Positions 41,772-51,162 are shown, numbered from the stretch's first letter. The stretch: DNA of 64,000 bases from an uncultured Clostridia bacterium (GCA_947174415.1 CAMWIW010000005.1:1-64000); one strand, 5' to 3'. Made by a program: numbers and translations. Notes: generated from the letters alone by a model not told the origin.

Positions 41772-43316
41772 TTAGCCGTTGCTTTTACTTTCCGTCAGCG
41801 AGCTGAAGTAGTCTTCAAAAAATTTTATTAACTCGGGTGATAAATTCCCGCCGTTCATTTTGTTGCTTAAAAGGTTCTGATAGAAGTCCAACAGTTCGAG
41901 ATACGAAACGTATTCGCCCGTAAACGGATTGAATATCTTATCGTCGCTGCCGAAGTCTATTTCCTGATCGCCGCCCGAGCCCGTGTGGTCTCCGTCGTCG
42001 TCATTATCTCCCCCTTCGCCGCCGGGGTCGTTCTCCGAGGGAACGTTGCTTCCCGCAGGGATAGTCAGAGAGTCGTCAAGTTCGGGCAAGCCCGAATGTA
42101 AATCGGTAAATATATCCGCAAGCCTGTTTCTTACGAAATCCTGCGTCATTCTGTTGAACGCCTGAGCGTGTAACGCCTCTGCACTTGCCGTAACCAACGC
42201 GTCGGACAGAGCGTCGAAAGTGTTCTGCATATAGTCGTCGGTATAGCTGTCCACGTTTTCGGCAATTTCTTTAAGCTTATCGCCGAAATCTTTCAAGGCC
42301 GTATAGAAACCGTCTTCCGCGTATTTCTGCGATGCCGCAAGCGTCCTGTCAAAGCAGTTAACAGTGTCGTTCAGCTCGCCCGCGAGCGAAGCCGTGGTAC
42401 TGTTTTTCAATACGTTGAGCTTTGCGCGGAGAGCGTCTACTTCTTTCTTTATGACGCTTCCGACAGCCTCCTCCGTCAATACCGACAGATTTTCGACCTG
42501 AGCGTAAGCGGATATTCTGACGTTGCGCGACTGATAGGTTGTTACGCTGTCGTTAAACGCCTTTGCAAGCAGCGCCGTTCTCGGATATTTTACTAGCTCG
42601 GGACAAACCGTTTTGTAAGAGTTTGCATCTATTACAGCGTCGTCTATCTTGTAAACGGTTTCGGCAAACGCCGCCTTTGCTCCGTAAACGGTTACGTCGT
42701 CCAACGCCGTTCTGAAATCGCCGAGCGCGTTACCGAGTTCTTTTTTGAGCGATGCGCCCACGCTTGAATTTTCAACGTCGGTTATCAGCGTATCCAAAGC
42801 CATAAGCTGAGTTTCCGTTGCCGTGTATTTATCGTTGCCGGGGTCGAACACCGAGCCTGCATCAGCGGGCAAAACCGCCGCCGTACCAAACACCGCGCAG
42901 GCAAGAATTAGCGAAACGACGGGGGCAATAAACCGTATGTAAGTACTTTTCAGCACGGGCAAACCTGCAATCCTTGCCGAGGTATCAGCCCTTTGCATTT
43001 CAACGATTTCGCCTTCCTTGCCGGCAAACTCGAGCATCGTCTGAACTCTCTCTTGCAGGGAGTAGTCCTCGTCAATTCTTTTTGCGAGTTTCTTATCGGA
43101 GCTGCGAAGAGCCAAGAAAGCGCCGCACCCAGCAACCGCCGCGGTTGCAAAGCCGATTAAGAAGTAATACCCGCTATCTATTGCCGTAACGCAAAGCTTC
43201 ATACATATCATGACGATGCCCGCGGCAGCAAGCCCTGCGGCAACGCCGACGATTACGCTTTTGATTATGGCGATTATTAAATTTTTGGTTTTCAGCTTTT
43301 TAAAATTTTCGCTCAT
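41772..43316 (-). CDS. Membrane protein of unknown function linked to the MoxR/VWA operon
   Basis: Two N-terminal TM segments, third TM ~res 130, long coiled extracellular region, low-complexity Gly/Asp linker. Confidence 0.65.
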   Translation of the reverse strand: MSENFKKLKTKNLIIAIIKSVIVGVAAGLAAAGIVMICMKLCVTAIDSGYYFLIGFATAAVAGCGAFLALRSSDKKLAKRIDEDYSLQERVQTMLEFAGKEGEIVEMQRADTSARIAGLPVLKSTYIRFIAPVVSLILACAVFGTAAVLPADAGSVFDPGNDKYTATETQLMALDTLITDVENSSVGASLKKELGNALGDFRTALDDVTVYGAKAAFAETVYKIDDAVIDANSYKTVCPELVKYPRTALLAKAFNDSVTTYQSRNVRISAYAQVENLSVLTEEAVGSVIKKEVDALRAKLNVLKNSTTASLAGELNDTVNCFDRTLAASQKYAEDGFYTALKDFGDKLKEIAENVDSYTDDYMQNTFDALSDALVTASAEALHAQAFNRMTQDFVRNRLADIFTDLHSGLPELDDSLTIPAGSNVPSENDPGGEGGDNDDDGDHTGSGGDQEIDFGSDDKIFNPFTGEYVSYLELLDFYQNLLSNKMNGGNLSPELIKFFEDYFSSLTESKSNG

Positions 43317-43332
43317 AATTTTTATTCTCTTT

Positions 43333-43403
43333 CCCGTTTACGGATTTCTTTTAAACGGGCACTGCCGTGTATTCTTAACACACGGCGAAGGGACGTCCCT
43401 TCG
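43333..43403. repeat. Three consecutive hairpins upstream of the MoxR/VWA operon
   Basis: CCCGTTTA/TAAACGGG (43333..43359), GCCGTGT/ACACGGC (43364..43386), perfect palindrome CGAAGGGACGTCCCTTCG (43386..43403). Confidence 0.6.
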
Positions 43404-43449
43404 TGTAGTTTCCGCCTCAGCTTCCCGATACAATGCATATTTATGTATT

Positions 43450-43488
43450 TTTATACATTTATAAATTGAATATTTATACATTTATAAA
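43450..43488. promoter_or_regulatory. Two direct copies of palindrome TTTATACATTTATAAA, 23-bp period
   Basis: Identical 16-mers at 43450..43465 and 43473..43488, each TTTATA-N4-TATAAA. Confidence 0.5.
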
Positions 43489-43655
43489 CGGCTTATTCGC
43501 TTTGTTTTAATCATTCTACCATATTTATATATAAAAACACAACTAAAAATAGTTACATTTTTCTTATAATTATTAAAATTTTCATTTATATTTTTACAAA
43601 TTTGCAAAGAATTAACAAATATATGCATTTTCTTTACAGTTTACGTAATAAAAAC

Positions 43656-43685
43656 GCGGAGCTGCGTACGAATACACAGCTCCGC
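43656..43685 (-). terminator. sigG terminator
   Basis: GCGGAGCTG/CAGCTCCGC with T-run on minus strand. Confidence 0.8.
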
Positions 43686-43697
43686 CTATTTAACGGT

Positions 43698-44468
43698 TTA
43701 CGATATGCAAGCCTTAATTTGTTTTAACGCGGTTTTTTCAAGGCGCGACACCTGCGCCTGCGATATGCCTACTTCCCTTGAAATTTCGGTTTGCGTCTTA
43801 CCCTCGAAGTATCTGAGGAAAAGTATTTTCTTCTCCCTTCCCTCCAAATGATTTATCGCCTCGTAAAGGGCGGCTTTTTCCGTCCAGACCTCGTCGTTGT
43901 TCTTCTCGTCGAAGATTTGGTCCATTAATAAAAGCGTATCACCCGCCTTATTGAAAACGGGTTCGTACAAAGACACGGGGTCTGAAATTGCGTCCAACGC
44001 GTACGCCACTTCCGAAACGGCAATATTCATTTCCGACGCAATCTTGTCGTAAGTTACGTCCTCGTCGTCCACTTCGAGTTTTTCACGGACCTTTAATATT
44101 TGGTAAGCGGTATCTCTTATGGAACGGGACACCCGCAAGCTGTTGCCGTCGCGCAAGTATCTTTTGATTTCCCCTAAAATCATAGGCACGGCGTAGGTAG
44201 AAAATTTTACGCCTACCGACAAATCGAAGTTATCTATGGCTTTTATTAGCCCCACGCAGCCCGCCTGAAACACGTCGTCGGCGTTAGCCTTTTTCGCCCA
44301 GAACCGCCTTACCAAGGACAGCACGAGGCGCATATTGCCAACAATGAATTTTTCGCGGGCGGTTTCGTCCCCCGCCTTCAATTTTATCATAAGTTCTTCC
44401 TGCTCTTTTGCGGACAGAACGGGCAGACCCGAAGTATCCACGCCGCAGATAACGACTTTTTGCAACAT
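43698..44468 (-). CDS. sigG: RNA polymerase sporulation sigma factor SigG
   Basis: VVICGVDTSGLPVL N-terminus, sigma-70 regions 2-4; start reset from 44504. Confidence 0.93.
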   Translation of the reverse strand: MLQKVVICGVDTSGLPVLSAKEQEELMIKLKAGDETAREKFIVGNMRLVLSLVRRFWAKKANADDVFQAGCVGLIKAIDNFDLSVGVKFSTYAVPMILGEIKRYLRDGNSLRVSRSIRDTAYQILKVREKLEVDDEDVTYDKIASEMNIAVSEVAYALDAISDPVSLYEPVFNKAGDTLLLMDQIFDEKNNDEVWTEKAALYEAINHLEGREKKILFLRYFEGKTQTEISREVGISQAQVSRLEKTALKQIKACIS

Positions 44469-44528
44469 AAAACTTTCCTCCTTTTTATGTAAAGAAAGTT
44501 GCAAAAGCCGTTAAGCCTTAAATTGCGG

Positions 44529-45227
44529 TCAATTAATCTGCCGCGATATGTCCTTTTTAAGTTTTGAAATTATTTTCTTTTCAAGTCTAGATATGTAGCT
44601 TTGGGAAATCCCGAGCTTATCCGCAACATCCTTTTGCGTCATACCCTCGCCGCCGTCCAACCCGAAACGCATTTTCATAATGCGCTGTTCGCGCGCGGAA
44701 AGCTTATCCAAAGAAGCCTTTAAAAGCTCCTTTTCGACACCGCCCTCCACGTCCGAATAAACGGCGTCGGCGTCCGTGCCCATAACGTCGGACAGAAGAA
44801 GCTCGTTGCCCTCCCAATCGGTGTTCAAAGGTTCGTCGAAGCTCACCTCTTGTCTCAGCTTTGCCATTCTCCTGAGATACATCAATATTTCGTTTTCGAT
44901 ACAGCGCGAAGCGTAAGTTGCAAGCTTGATGTTCTTGTCCGATTTGAAGGAATTTATAGCCTTAATAAGCCCTATCGTGCCGACTGACACAAGGTCGTCG
45001 CCGTCCGCGCCCGTCCCCTCGAACTTTTTGGCTATGTACACAACGAGGCGCAGGTTATGCTCCACGAGCTCGGCTTTGGCCCTTTCGTCGCCGTTTTCCA
45101 ACAGACTTATTCTGTCGCTCTCTTCCTCTTGCGATAAAGGCAAAGGCAACGCCTCAGTTCCGCAGATATAGTCGAGCGTGTTCCTGCCGAAAAGCGAAAT
45201 TAAAAGTTGCTTGATTTTTTCAAACAT
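44529..45227 (-). CDS. sigE: RNA polymerase sporulation sigma factor SigE
   Basis: Sigma-70 regions; adjacent to spoIIGA and sigG. Confidence 0.93.
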   Translation of the reverse strand: MFEKIKQLLISLFGRNTLDYICGTEALPLPLSQEEESDRISLLENGDERAKAELVEHNLRLVVYIAKKFEGTGADGDDLVSVGTIGLIKAINSFKSDKNIKLATYASRCIENEILMYLRRMAKLRQEVSFDEPLNTDWEGNELLLSDVMGTDADAVYSDVEGGVEKELLKASLDKLSAREQRIMKMRFGLDGGEGMTQKDVADKLGISQSYISRLEKKIISKLKKDISRQIN

Positions 45228-46011
45228 ATATATCCTCCAAAAGGTCGGGGTGAAGAACCGCCGTATTGATACGCTGCGGGCTTATACCTATCTTTACCCC
45301 GTTTAAATTGTTTTTCTTTTCGCCGAAGTCAATCTCTATTTTATCCGCCGTGAAGATTTTGATTATTTTACTCCCCGCAACAGTATGTATTTTTACGCCG
45401 TCTTTTATGCGGCTTCCGTCCACTATTTTTTCGGCAATCTCTTCGGGAATAATGCTTACGGGCGCGCCGCGGCAGTAAACCTTGTTTCCGCTGTCGAAAA
45501 ATCCTTTTACCTCAACGCTTTCACCGCCAAGAAACAGCCGTACCGTTACGGTATCTTTACGGCTCTTTTTGAGCCTTGCGGCAAGTTTTTTCGCACCTAT
45601 TATAATAAGTAATGCGCCAAGCATGGGTATGCCTATGGGAATTTTGGAAAGAATGAACCCCTCTCCCGCGGCAAAGTCAAGCCCCGTAAGCGCGAACGCA
45701 CCTATCAGCGCACCGCCTAAAAACGCAGTAAAAATAAGGAATGCGAATGAAAATTTGAGATAGCTTTTAATACCTTTGAACTTACCCGCAACAAGACAAA
45801 TCAAAAATCCCGAAAGGACTTTTACGACCGCCGACCACACCGCGCCCAATTTAAAAAGAGGAAACACGACGGCGAACGCCGCACCCAAGATTGCGGCAAT
45901 AATTATCCGCCAAAATGGCGACGGGTTCTTCACGGCGGCCTTAGCCGCATACAGGAGCGTGAAGTCCATACAGAAGTTTTCAAGAACGGCAAGTTCGATA
46001 TAGACCTGCAT
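45220..46011 (-). CDS. spoIIGA: Sigma-E processing peptidase SpoIIGA
   Basis: YIELAVLENFCMDFTLLYAA, aspartyl-protease-like FFDSGNKVY, overlaps sigE start. Confidence 0.9.
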   Translation of the reverse strand: MQVYIELAVLENFCMDFTLLYAAKAAVKNPSPFWRIIIAAILGAAFAVVFPLFKLGAVWSAVVKVLSGFLICLVAGKFKGIKSYLKFSFAFLIFTAFLGGALIGAFALTGLDFAAGEGFILSKIPIGIPMLGALLIIIGAKKLAARLKKSRKDTVTVRLFLGGESVEVKGFFDSGNKVYCRGAPVSIIPEEIAEKIVDGSRIKDGVKIHTVAGSKIIKIFTADKIEIDFGEKKNNLNGVKIGISPQRINTAVLHPDLLEDIYV

Positions 46012-46021
46012 TGTAAAAGGA

Positions 46022-46076
46022 ATTATAGCGCTTTCAGATAGTCGAAAATAAACAAAAACCGTCGCAACTTGTCGAA
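46022..46076 (-). promoter_or_regulatory. spoIIG promoter: TATAAT -10 plus Spo0A-box-like TAGTCGAA (46039..46046) and TTGTCGAA (46069..46076)
   Basis: TGTCGAA matches the known 0A box; -10 is 10 nt before the spoIIGA ATG. Confidence 0.6.
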
Positions 46077-46207
46077 TAATGTCAACTGAAAAACGGGCTA
46101 AAATTAAAAGCCCACCGTCTTCTTAATAGAAAACAGCGAGCTATATTTGAAACTACAAATTAAAATTTATCTTTATAACTAACAGGCGATGTTTTTATAA
46201 CGTCAAA

Positions 46208-46783
46208 TCATGCCCCCACTGCCTGCATAAACGTTTCCGCCTCTCCGTGAACGTTGGCGTTTTTTGTCGCTTCGATATAATACCACACATACTCGAGACC
46301 ATGAATAATGATTGGGAGTCTTTTGCCGAATTTACTTTGTACAAAGTCCTCTTGTTGCAAGCACTTTGCCACTTTGGATACAAGTGTCAATAGCTCATAT
46401 TGCCCTACCGGACCTTTACCTATGTAACGCATGTATTTGTCATAACAATTTTCATCTTCCTCGCCTATGTTTGTAATGCCGTTTTCTTTATACCAATCAA
46501 ACAGCATATCGGTCAATTCGTTAGGCTTGTCAGGGTCGATAATCATAGTTTCGTCTTGACGCCAAAAAGCGTAGTTCCAACGTTCCTCGTCAAATTGACC
46601 TGCGCCACTGCAATCGTCCTCGGTGTTATAACTAATAGCAAATAACGACACGTTGCTATAACCATTGTATTTGAACGCTTCGTTGGAATACACAAAAAAA
46701 GATATTGCATAAATGCCGTCTTCGCGCCAAGTGTCCATAACCGATTTAATTTTAAGGTAAAGTTTTGCTTCAAATTTCGTCAT
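46208..46783 (-). CDS. Hypothetical protein, possibly DUF4303/immunity-like
   Basis: IYAISFFVYSNEAF...SYNTEDDC...RWNYAFW; weak family impression only. Confidence 0.4.
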   Translation of the reverse strand: MTKFEAKLYLKIKSVMDTWREDGIYAISFFVYSNEAFKYNGYSNVSLFAISYNTEDDCSGAGQFDEERWNYAFWRQDETMIIDPDKPNELTDMLFDWYKENGITNIGEEDENCYDKYMRYIGKGPVGQYELLTLVSKVAKCLQQEDFVQSKFGKRLPIIIHGLEYVWYYIEATKNANVHGEAETFMQAVGA

Positions 46784-46813
46784 ATTGTCAATCCCTCCAA
46801 ATTCCTGTTTTTA

Positions 46814-47755
46814 TTACAACGTTATCCCGTTTAAAATTTCTTCTACCTCTTCGCAACTTTGGCATTTAAACAGCCTTGCCCGCAGCTCTGCGGCATTCGG
46901 CATGCCTTTTAAATAGAAGCCAATCATCTTGCGCATATACACTAAGGCGAACTTTTCGCCGTATAAATCGCGTGTTTTTTGCAATTGCCCCCGTACTATG
47001 CCCTTTTTATCGATATTTTCAAGGCCCGTAATCTCCGCAAAAATCCACGGTCTGTACATAGCCCCACGCGCAACCATTACGCCGTCCGCACCCGTCCTTT
47101 CATACAGTTCTTCTGCGTCTTTTTTACAAAAAATACCGCCGTTTGCTATTACGGGGATATTTACGGCGCTTTTTGCCGCCGCAATTTCGGCAAAATTCAC
47201 CTCTCCCGCGTAAATTTTATCGCGCGTTCTGCCGTGTACGGTTATCATATCCGCGCCCGCGTCCTCGCACAATTTCGCGAATTGCCCCCCACATATACTC
47301 GAATTATCAAGCCCTATGCGGAATTTTACCGAAATACTTTTACCGCTTTTCTTGCATTCTTCAATAATTTTTGCGGCAAGCGGAAAATCGTTTAAAAGCG
47401 CGCTCCCCTCGCCGTTTTTATAAATTTTAGGCACAGGACAGCCCATATTTATATCGATTAAATCGAACGGCGCAAGCGCCTCGCTTTCGCACGCTTTGCG
47501 CATATAATACGGGTCATTTCCGAATATCTGACAAGCCTTGATACCACCGTAATTTTCCGAAACGGACAAAAGCTCTTTCGTCTTTTCACTGCCGAAGCAA
47601 AGCCCCTTTGCGCTCACCATTTCGGTAAATGTAAGCCCAGCGCCAAGCTCAAAGCACATATCGCGGAAGGGCGAATTAGTGTACCCTGCAAGCGGCGCAA
47701 GAAAGACGTTATTTTCAGTATGTAATTCCCCGATTTTAATCTTTTTTAACTGCAT
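46814..47755 (-). CDS. dus: tRNA-dihydrouridine synthase
   Basis: LAPLAGYTNSPFRDMCFELGAG, DINMGCPVPKIYKNGEGSALL, MVARGAMYRPWIF. Confidence 0.95.
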   Translation of the reverse strand: MQLKKIKIGELHTENNVFLAPLAGYTNSPFRDMCFELGAGLTFTEMVSAKGLCFGSEKTKELLSVSENYGGIKACQIFGNDPYYMRKACESEALAPFDLIDINMGCPVPKIYKNGEGSALLNDFPLAAKIIEECKKSGKSISVKFRIGLDNSSICGGQFAKLCEDAGADMITVHGRTRDKIYAGEVNFAEIAAAKSAVNIPVIANGGIFCKKDAEELYERTGADGVMVARGAMYRPWIFAEITGLENIDKKGIVRGQLQKTRDLYGEKFALVYMRKMIGFYLKGMPNAAELRARLFKCQSCEEVEEILNGITL

Positions 47756-49151
47756 CTTTCGCCAAAGCCCAATAATAGTCCCAACGCGAGGGGTCTAATT
47801 CTTCTATTTTTTCGCCGTTTTCCGTCGCTATTTTTTCAAACTTCACAAACCTTTCAGTAAACTTTTCAACCGCCGCGTGAAGCGCAAGCTCGCAATCCAC
47901 GCCCGCAAGGCGGCACGTGTTTACAGCGGAATAAAGCACGTCTCCCGCCTCGTCAAAAATTTCGTCCTTATCCCCGTTTATGCAGGCGGCAAGAAGCTCG
48001 CCCACCTCTTCTTCGAGCTTTTCGGAAGCCGACACGGGTGAAAGAAAGTCCATTCCGCACTTTGCGGAACGCTTGCCCACCTTTTGCGCGCGCATGCACG
48101 CAGGCATATTTTTAGGCACGGCAAGCACGGTATCCGAATACGTCGTCTGCCCCTTTTCTTCGCGCTTATTCTTGTCCCAAACGCCCAAAGCCTCGCTTTC
48201 GGAGGCAGCCTTGTCCCCGCCGAAAATGTGCGAATGTCGGAATATAAGTTTTTTTACGAGCCTCGTCAAAGCGTCGCCGCTCGTATACTCGCCCTTTTCC
48301 TCCTCCATTACTGCGTGAAAAGCCGCCTGCAAAAGAACGTCGCCCGTTTCCTCTTCCATACCGTCGGCGTCGCCGCGCTCGATTGCATCAACAAGCTCGT
48401 ACGCCTCTTCGATCATATTGCCCTTAATGCTTTCCGAGGTCTGCGCTCTGTCCCAAGGACAACCGCCGGGGGCACGAAGAAGCTTTATCATTTGCTCTAA
48501 GTCGGCAAAGTCGTACCGTTCTTTTTTGAGAAATTCCCCCTCTTGCACGGCAACGGCGCAAGTGCCGTCGTAAGATTTCTGTCTATCTATTTCGTAAATT
48601 TTAATCTTTTTAACGCTTTCCCCGCGCAGAAAATAGCAAGTGCTTTCTTCTCCGAAGATATATGAAAGCTTCTCTTTCACGCAGCCCGCGACGTATTCGC
48701 AGTCTATATCGTAGACCGCTGACGCACGGCAGCTCTTCAAATTTTCGACCGCATACGCCGAAACGCAAGTAACCTCACCGACCGAAAGCCGTGAGGTATT
48801 ATAGGCGTGCGAAGCTTTGGAAACGCTCTCTAAAACCTCGCAATCCTTATGCTTATTCAAAATAATTTTGCACGCTTCGTCCTCACAAACCGCTCCGTCC
48901 ACGCAATAACAGACGTCGCTCGTCTTAGCCGCGTCCAAAACGGCGGCGGCTAAATTTCTGTTGAGTGTGTCGAAGTTTCGACTTCGTTTGAAGATTTCGT
49001 CGAGCGTGTGGACCTCGTACCCAGCCAGACTGCCAAAACTTTCCGTGTCAGCCGTTCGCACAAGAATTTCGGTTGCATTGTCAAGAGCCTCCTTTGCTCT
49101 CAGCGTTATATCGCCTTTGCGTATACCCAAGCCTATCAGAGTTACTTTCAT
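47736..49151 (-). CDS. MazG-family pyrophosphohydrolase with N-terminal tetrapyrrole-methylase-like domain (YabN type)
   Basis: MKVTLIGLGIRKGDITLRAKEAL; LRAPGGCPWDRAQTSESIKGNMIEEAYELVDAIE. Confidence 0.92.
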   Translation of the reverse strand: MKVTLIGLGIRKGDITLRAKEALDNATEILVRTADTESFGSLAGYEVHTLDEIFKRSRNFDTLNRNLAAAVLDAAKTSDVCYCVDGAVCEDEACKIILNKHKDCEVLESVSKASHAYNTSRLSVGEVTCVSAYAVENLKSCRASAVYDIDCEYVAGCVKEKLSYIFGEESTCYFLRGESVKKIKIYEIDRQKSYDGTCAVAVQEGEFLKKERYDFADLEQMIKLLRAPGGCPWDRAQTSESIKGNMIEEAYELVDAIERGDADGMEEETGDVLLQAAFHAVMEEEKGEYTSGDALTRLVKKLIFRHSHIFGGDKAASESEALGVWDKNKREEKGQTTYSDTVLAVPKNMPACMRAQKVGKRSAKCGMDFLSPVSASEKLEEEVGELLAACINGDKDEIFDEAGDVLYSAVNTCRLAGVDCELALHAAVEKFTERFVKFEKIATENGEKIEELDPSRWDYYWALAKDAVKKD

Positions 49152-50481
49152 TTTTATTTCCTTTTTTGCCGCTTTTTACTCTTATAATATACCAGAAATT
49201 CATCAAAGTGGCAAGGAAATTCGCGCAGTTTGCCGCCCAAGCCGCGCCAACGATAGACATTGAAGTTAAACCGATCAGAGCCGCCGTAAGCCCAACCCTT
49301 ATTATTGCGGTAGTCCATTGTGTAACGGTACTTTTTACGGGACTTCCAAGAGCCGTAAGGCACGCCGAAGAAGTCTGCACCAAAGACTGCGTTACGGACG
49401 ATACGGCAAGTATTTTTATGAGGTTAATTAAAAGGGCTTTTTCCTCTCCCTCCAAAGAGCCGAATATGAGGCTTGTTGCAAGCGGAGCTAACAAATAGAG
49501 CCCCACCGCCGCGGGCAAAGATACGGCAAAGGTAATCAAAATCGATTTGTAAGCCTTCTTCTTCGCGCCCGCAATATCACCGCTTTCGGCAAGGGGTGAA
49601 ATTTGCGGAATACTCGAAGCCGCCAAACCGTAGCACACCGACACGGGCAGGTTGATAATGGTTATCGCACAGCCCGAAAATATACCGTAAAGGGCAGTGG
49701 CGTTTTCAGTCATACCCCTAAGAAGGCGAACCGCAACTATACTTTCCAAAAGCTGGGATACGGGCAGCGCGATTGCCGTCAAAGTCAAAGGCACTGTAAA
49801 GCGCAGAATATTTTTAACGGGCACTGATGGAAGAGCATAAAGGGGTTTCTTGCCGCGGCCTTTAAAGTACCATATGGCGGCAATTCCCGTTGACATAATT
49901 TCACTTATAGTAACGGCAAGCAAGGTAGATGCAACCGCAAGGGGCAGATTATCCCTGAAAAGATACGAAAGAGCTACCCCGAACGCAACCTTAATTACCT
50001 GTTCTAAAATTTCAGTCGTTGCAGTGGGCAGCATATTCCCGCGCCCCTGAAAGTATCCGCGCACTACCGATAAAAGGGATACGAAGAAAACCGAAGGGCA
50101 CAACAGCTTACAGCAAAGAGAAATCGAAGGCTCACCCTGAATAGCTGCAAGCGGTTCGGACAGAATGAACATTATCAACGTGCCGATAAGTCCCACTGCG
50201 CTGTACAGTCTGAACGCCTGTCTTTCAGCGCCGAAGCCCTTGCCCGACGATATAAGGCGGGAAATGCCCGTGGGTATACCCGACGCAGAAACGGTTAAAA
50301 GTATGCAGTAAAGAGGATACACCATTTGGTATATCCCCATTCCCTCGCCGCCTAAAATGCCGGTGAGAGGTATGCGGTATATCGCTCCCAGAATTTTGGA
50401 AACGAACCCGCCGATAGATATTATTGCCGCCCCCGCAAGAAACGACTGCCCGCCTCCGCGTTTTTTCTGATTTTCAGTCAT
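49081..50481 (-). CDS. SpoVB/YabM-type polysaccharide/lipid II flippase-family protein
   Basis: Polytopic MOP-family sequence; synteny spoVT-yabM-yabN; overlaps the MazG gene by ~71 bp. Confidence 0.85.
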   Translation of the reverse strand: MTENQKKRGGGQSFLAGAAIISIGGFVSKILGAIYRIPLTGILGGEGMGIYQMVYPLYCILLTVSASGIPTGISRLISSGKGFGAERQAFRLYSAVGLIGTLIMFILSEPLAAIQGEPSISLCCKLLCPSVFFVSLLSVVRGYFQGRGNMLPTATTEILEQVIKVAFGVALSYLFRDNLPLAVASTLLAVTISEIMSTGIAAIWYFKGRGKKPLYALPSVPVKNILRFTVPLTLTAIALPVSQLLESIVAVRLLRGMTENATALYGIFSGCAITIINLPVSVCYGLAASSIPQISPLAESGDIAGAKKKAYKSILITFAVSLPAAVGLYLLAPLATSLIFGSLEGEEKALLINLIKILAVSSVTQSLVQTSSACLTALGSPVKSTVTQWTTAIIRVGLTAALIGLTSMSIVGAAWAANCANFLATLMNFWYIIRVKSGKKGNKNESNSDRLGYTQRRYNAESKGGS

Positions 50482-51027
50482 TTACTCGAACTGACCTGCT
50501 AAAATGTTTGCCGAAAGCTGCGCCAACTTGCAAGCAGCAGGCTCGATTTTTGCGCCGCGCTCGCAGGAAACCAAAGCAACCGCACCGAGGCAGTCGCCGT
50601 TGCAAACTATGGGGACTATTACTTGCGCGGTAACTTCGCTTTGCTGATTTGCGCATATGGGCACTACGTCTCCGCCGTCCGCCGAGCTTGCAATATAGCT
50701 CTTCCTCTCGCGCATAATCTTTTCCATATTATTAGAAAGGTTCTTGCCGTCAAACTCGCGCTGACCGCGTCCCGAAGCGTGCAAAACGCCGTCCGTATCG
50801 CAGATTACCGCGATATGACCGGATAAATCGGATAAGGATTTTGCCGTACCTTCGGAAAACTTTTCCAAAGAGGCTATGGGCGAATACTTTTTCAGCATAA
50901 GCTCGTCCCTGTCTGTAAATATTTCCAACGGGTCGCCCGACTTTAAGCGTAGCGTGCTGCGTATTTCCTTGGGGATAACAACTCTGCCCAACTCGTCTAT
51001 TCTTCTTACAATTCCTGTAGCTTTCAT
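50482..51027 (-). CDS. spoVT: Stage V sporulation regulator SpoVT
   Basis: MKATGIVRRIDELGRVVIPKEIRSTLRLKSGDPLEIF AbrB fold; GAF-like C-terminal half. Confidence 0.93.
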   Translation of the reverse strand: MKATGIVRRIDELGRVVIPKEIRSTLRLKSGDPLEIFTDRDELMLKKYSPIASLEKFSEGTAKSLSDLSGHIAVICDTDGVLHASGRGQREFDGKNLSNNMEKIMRERKSYIASSADGGDVVPICANQQSEVTAQVIVPIVCNGDCLGAVALVSCERGAKIEPAACKLAQLSANILAGQFE

Positions 51028-51091
51028 AAAACTCCTATTTAAGGCAAAAACTGCCGTAACAAGAGTATGTGAAAGACTTGAAAATATATAC

Positions 51092-51125
51092 AAAGTCCGC
51101 CGAGCGGGAACGCTCGGCGGACTTT
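51092..51125. terminator. Terminator hairpin between coat-like genes and spoVT
   Basis: AAAGTCCGCCGAGCG-GGAA-CGCTCGGCGGACTTT. Confidence 0.8.
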
Positions 51126-51162
51126 AATCGATAAAAATTTTCAAATACAACGCAACTGCCGC

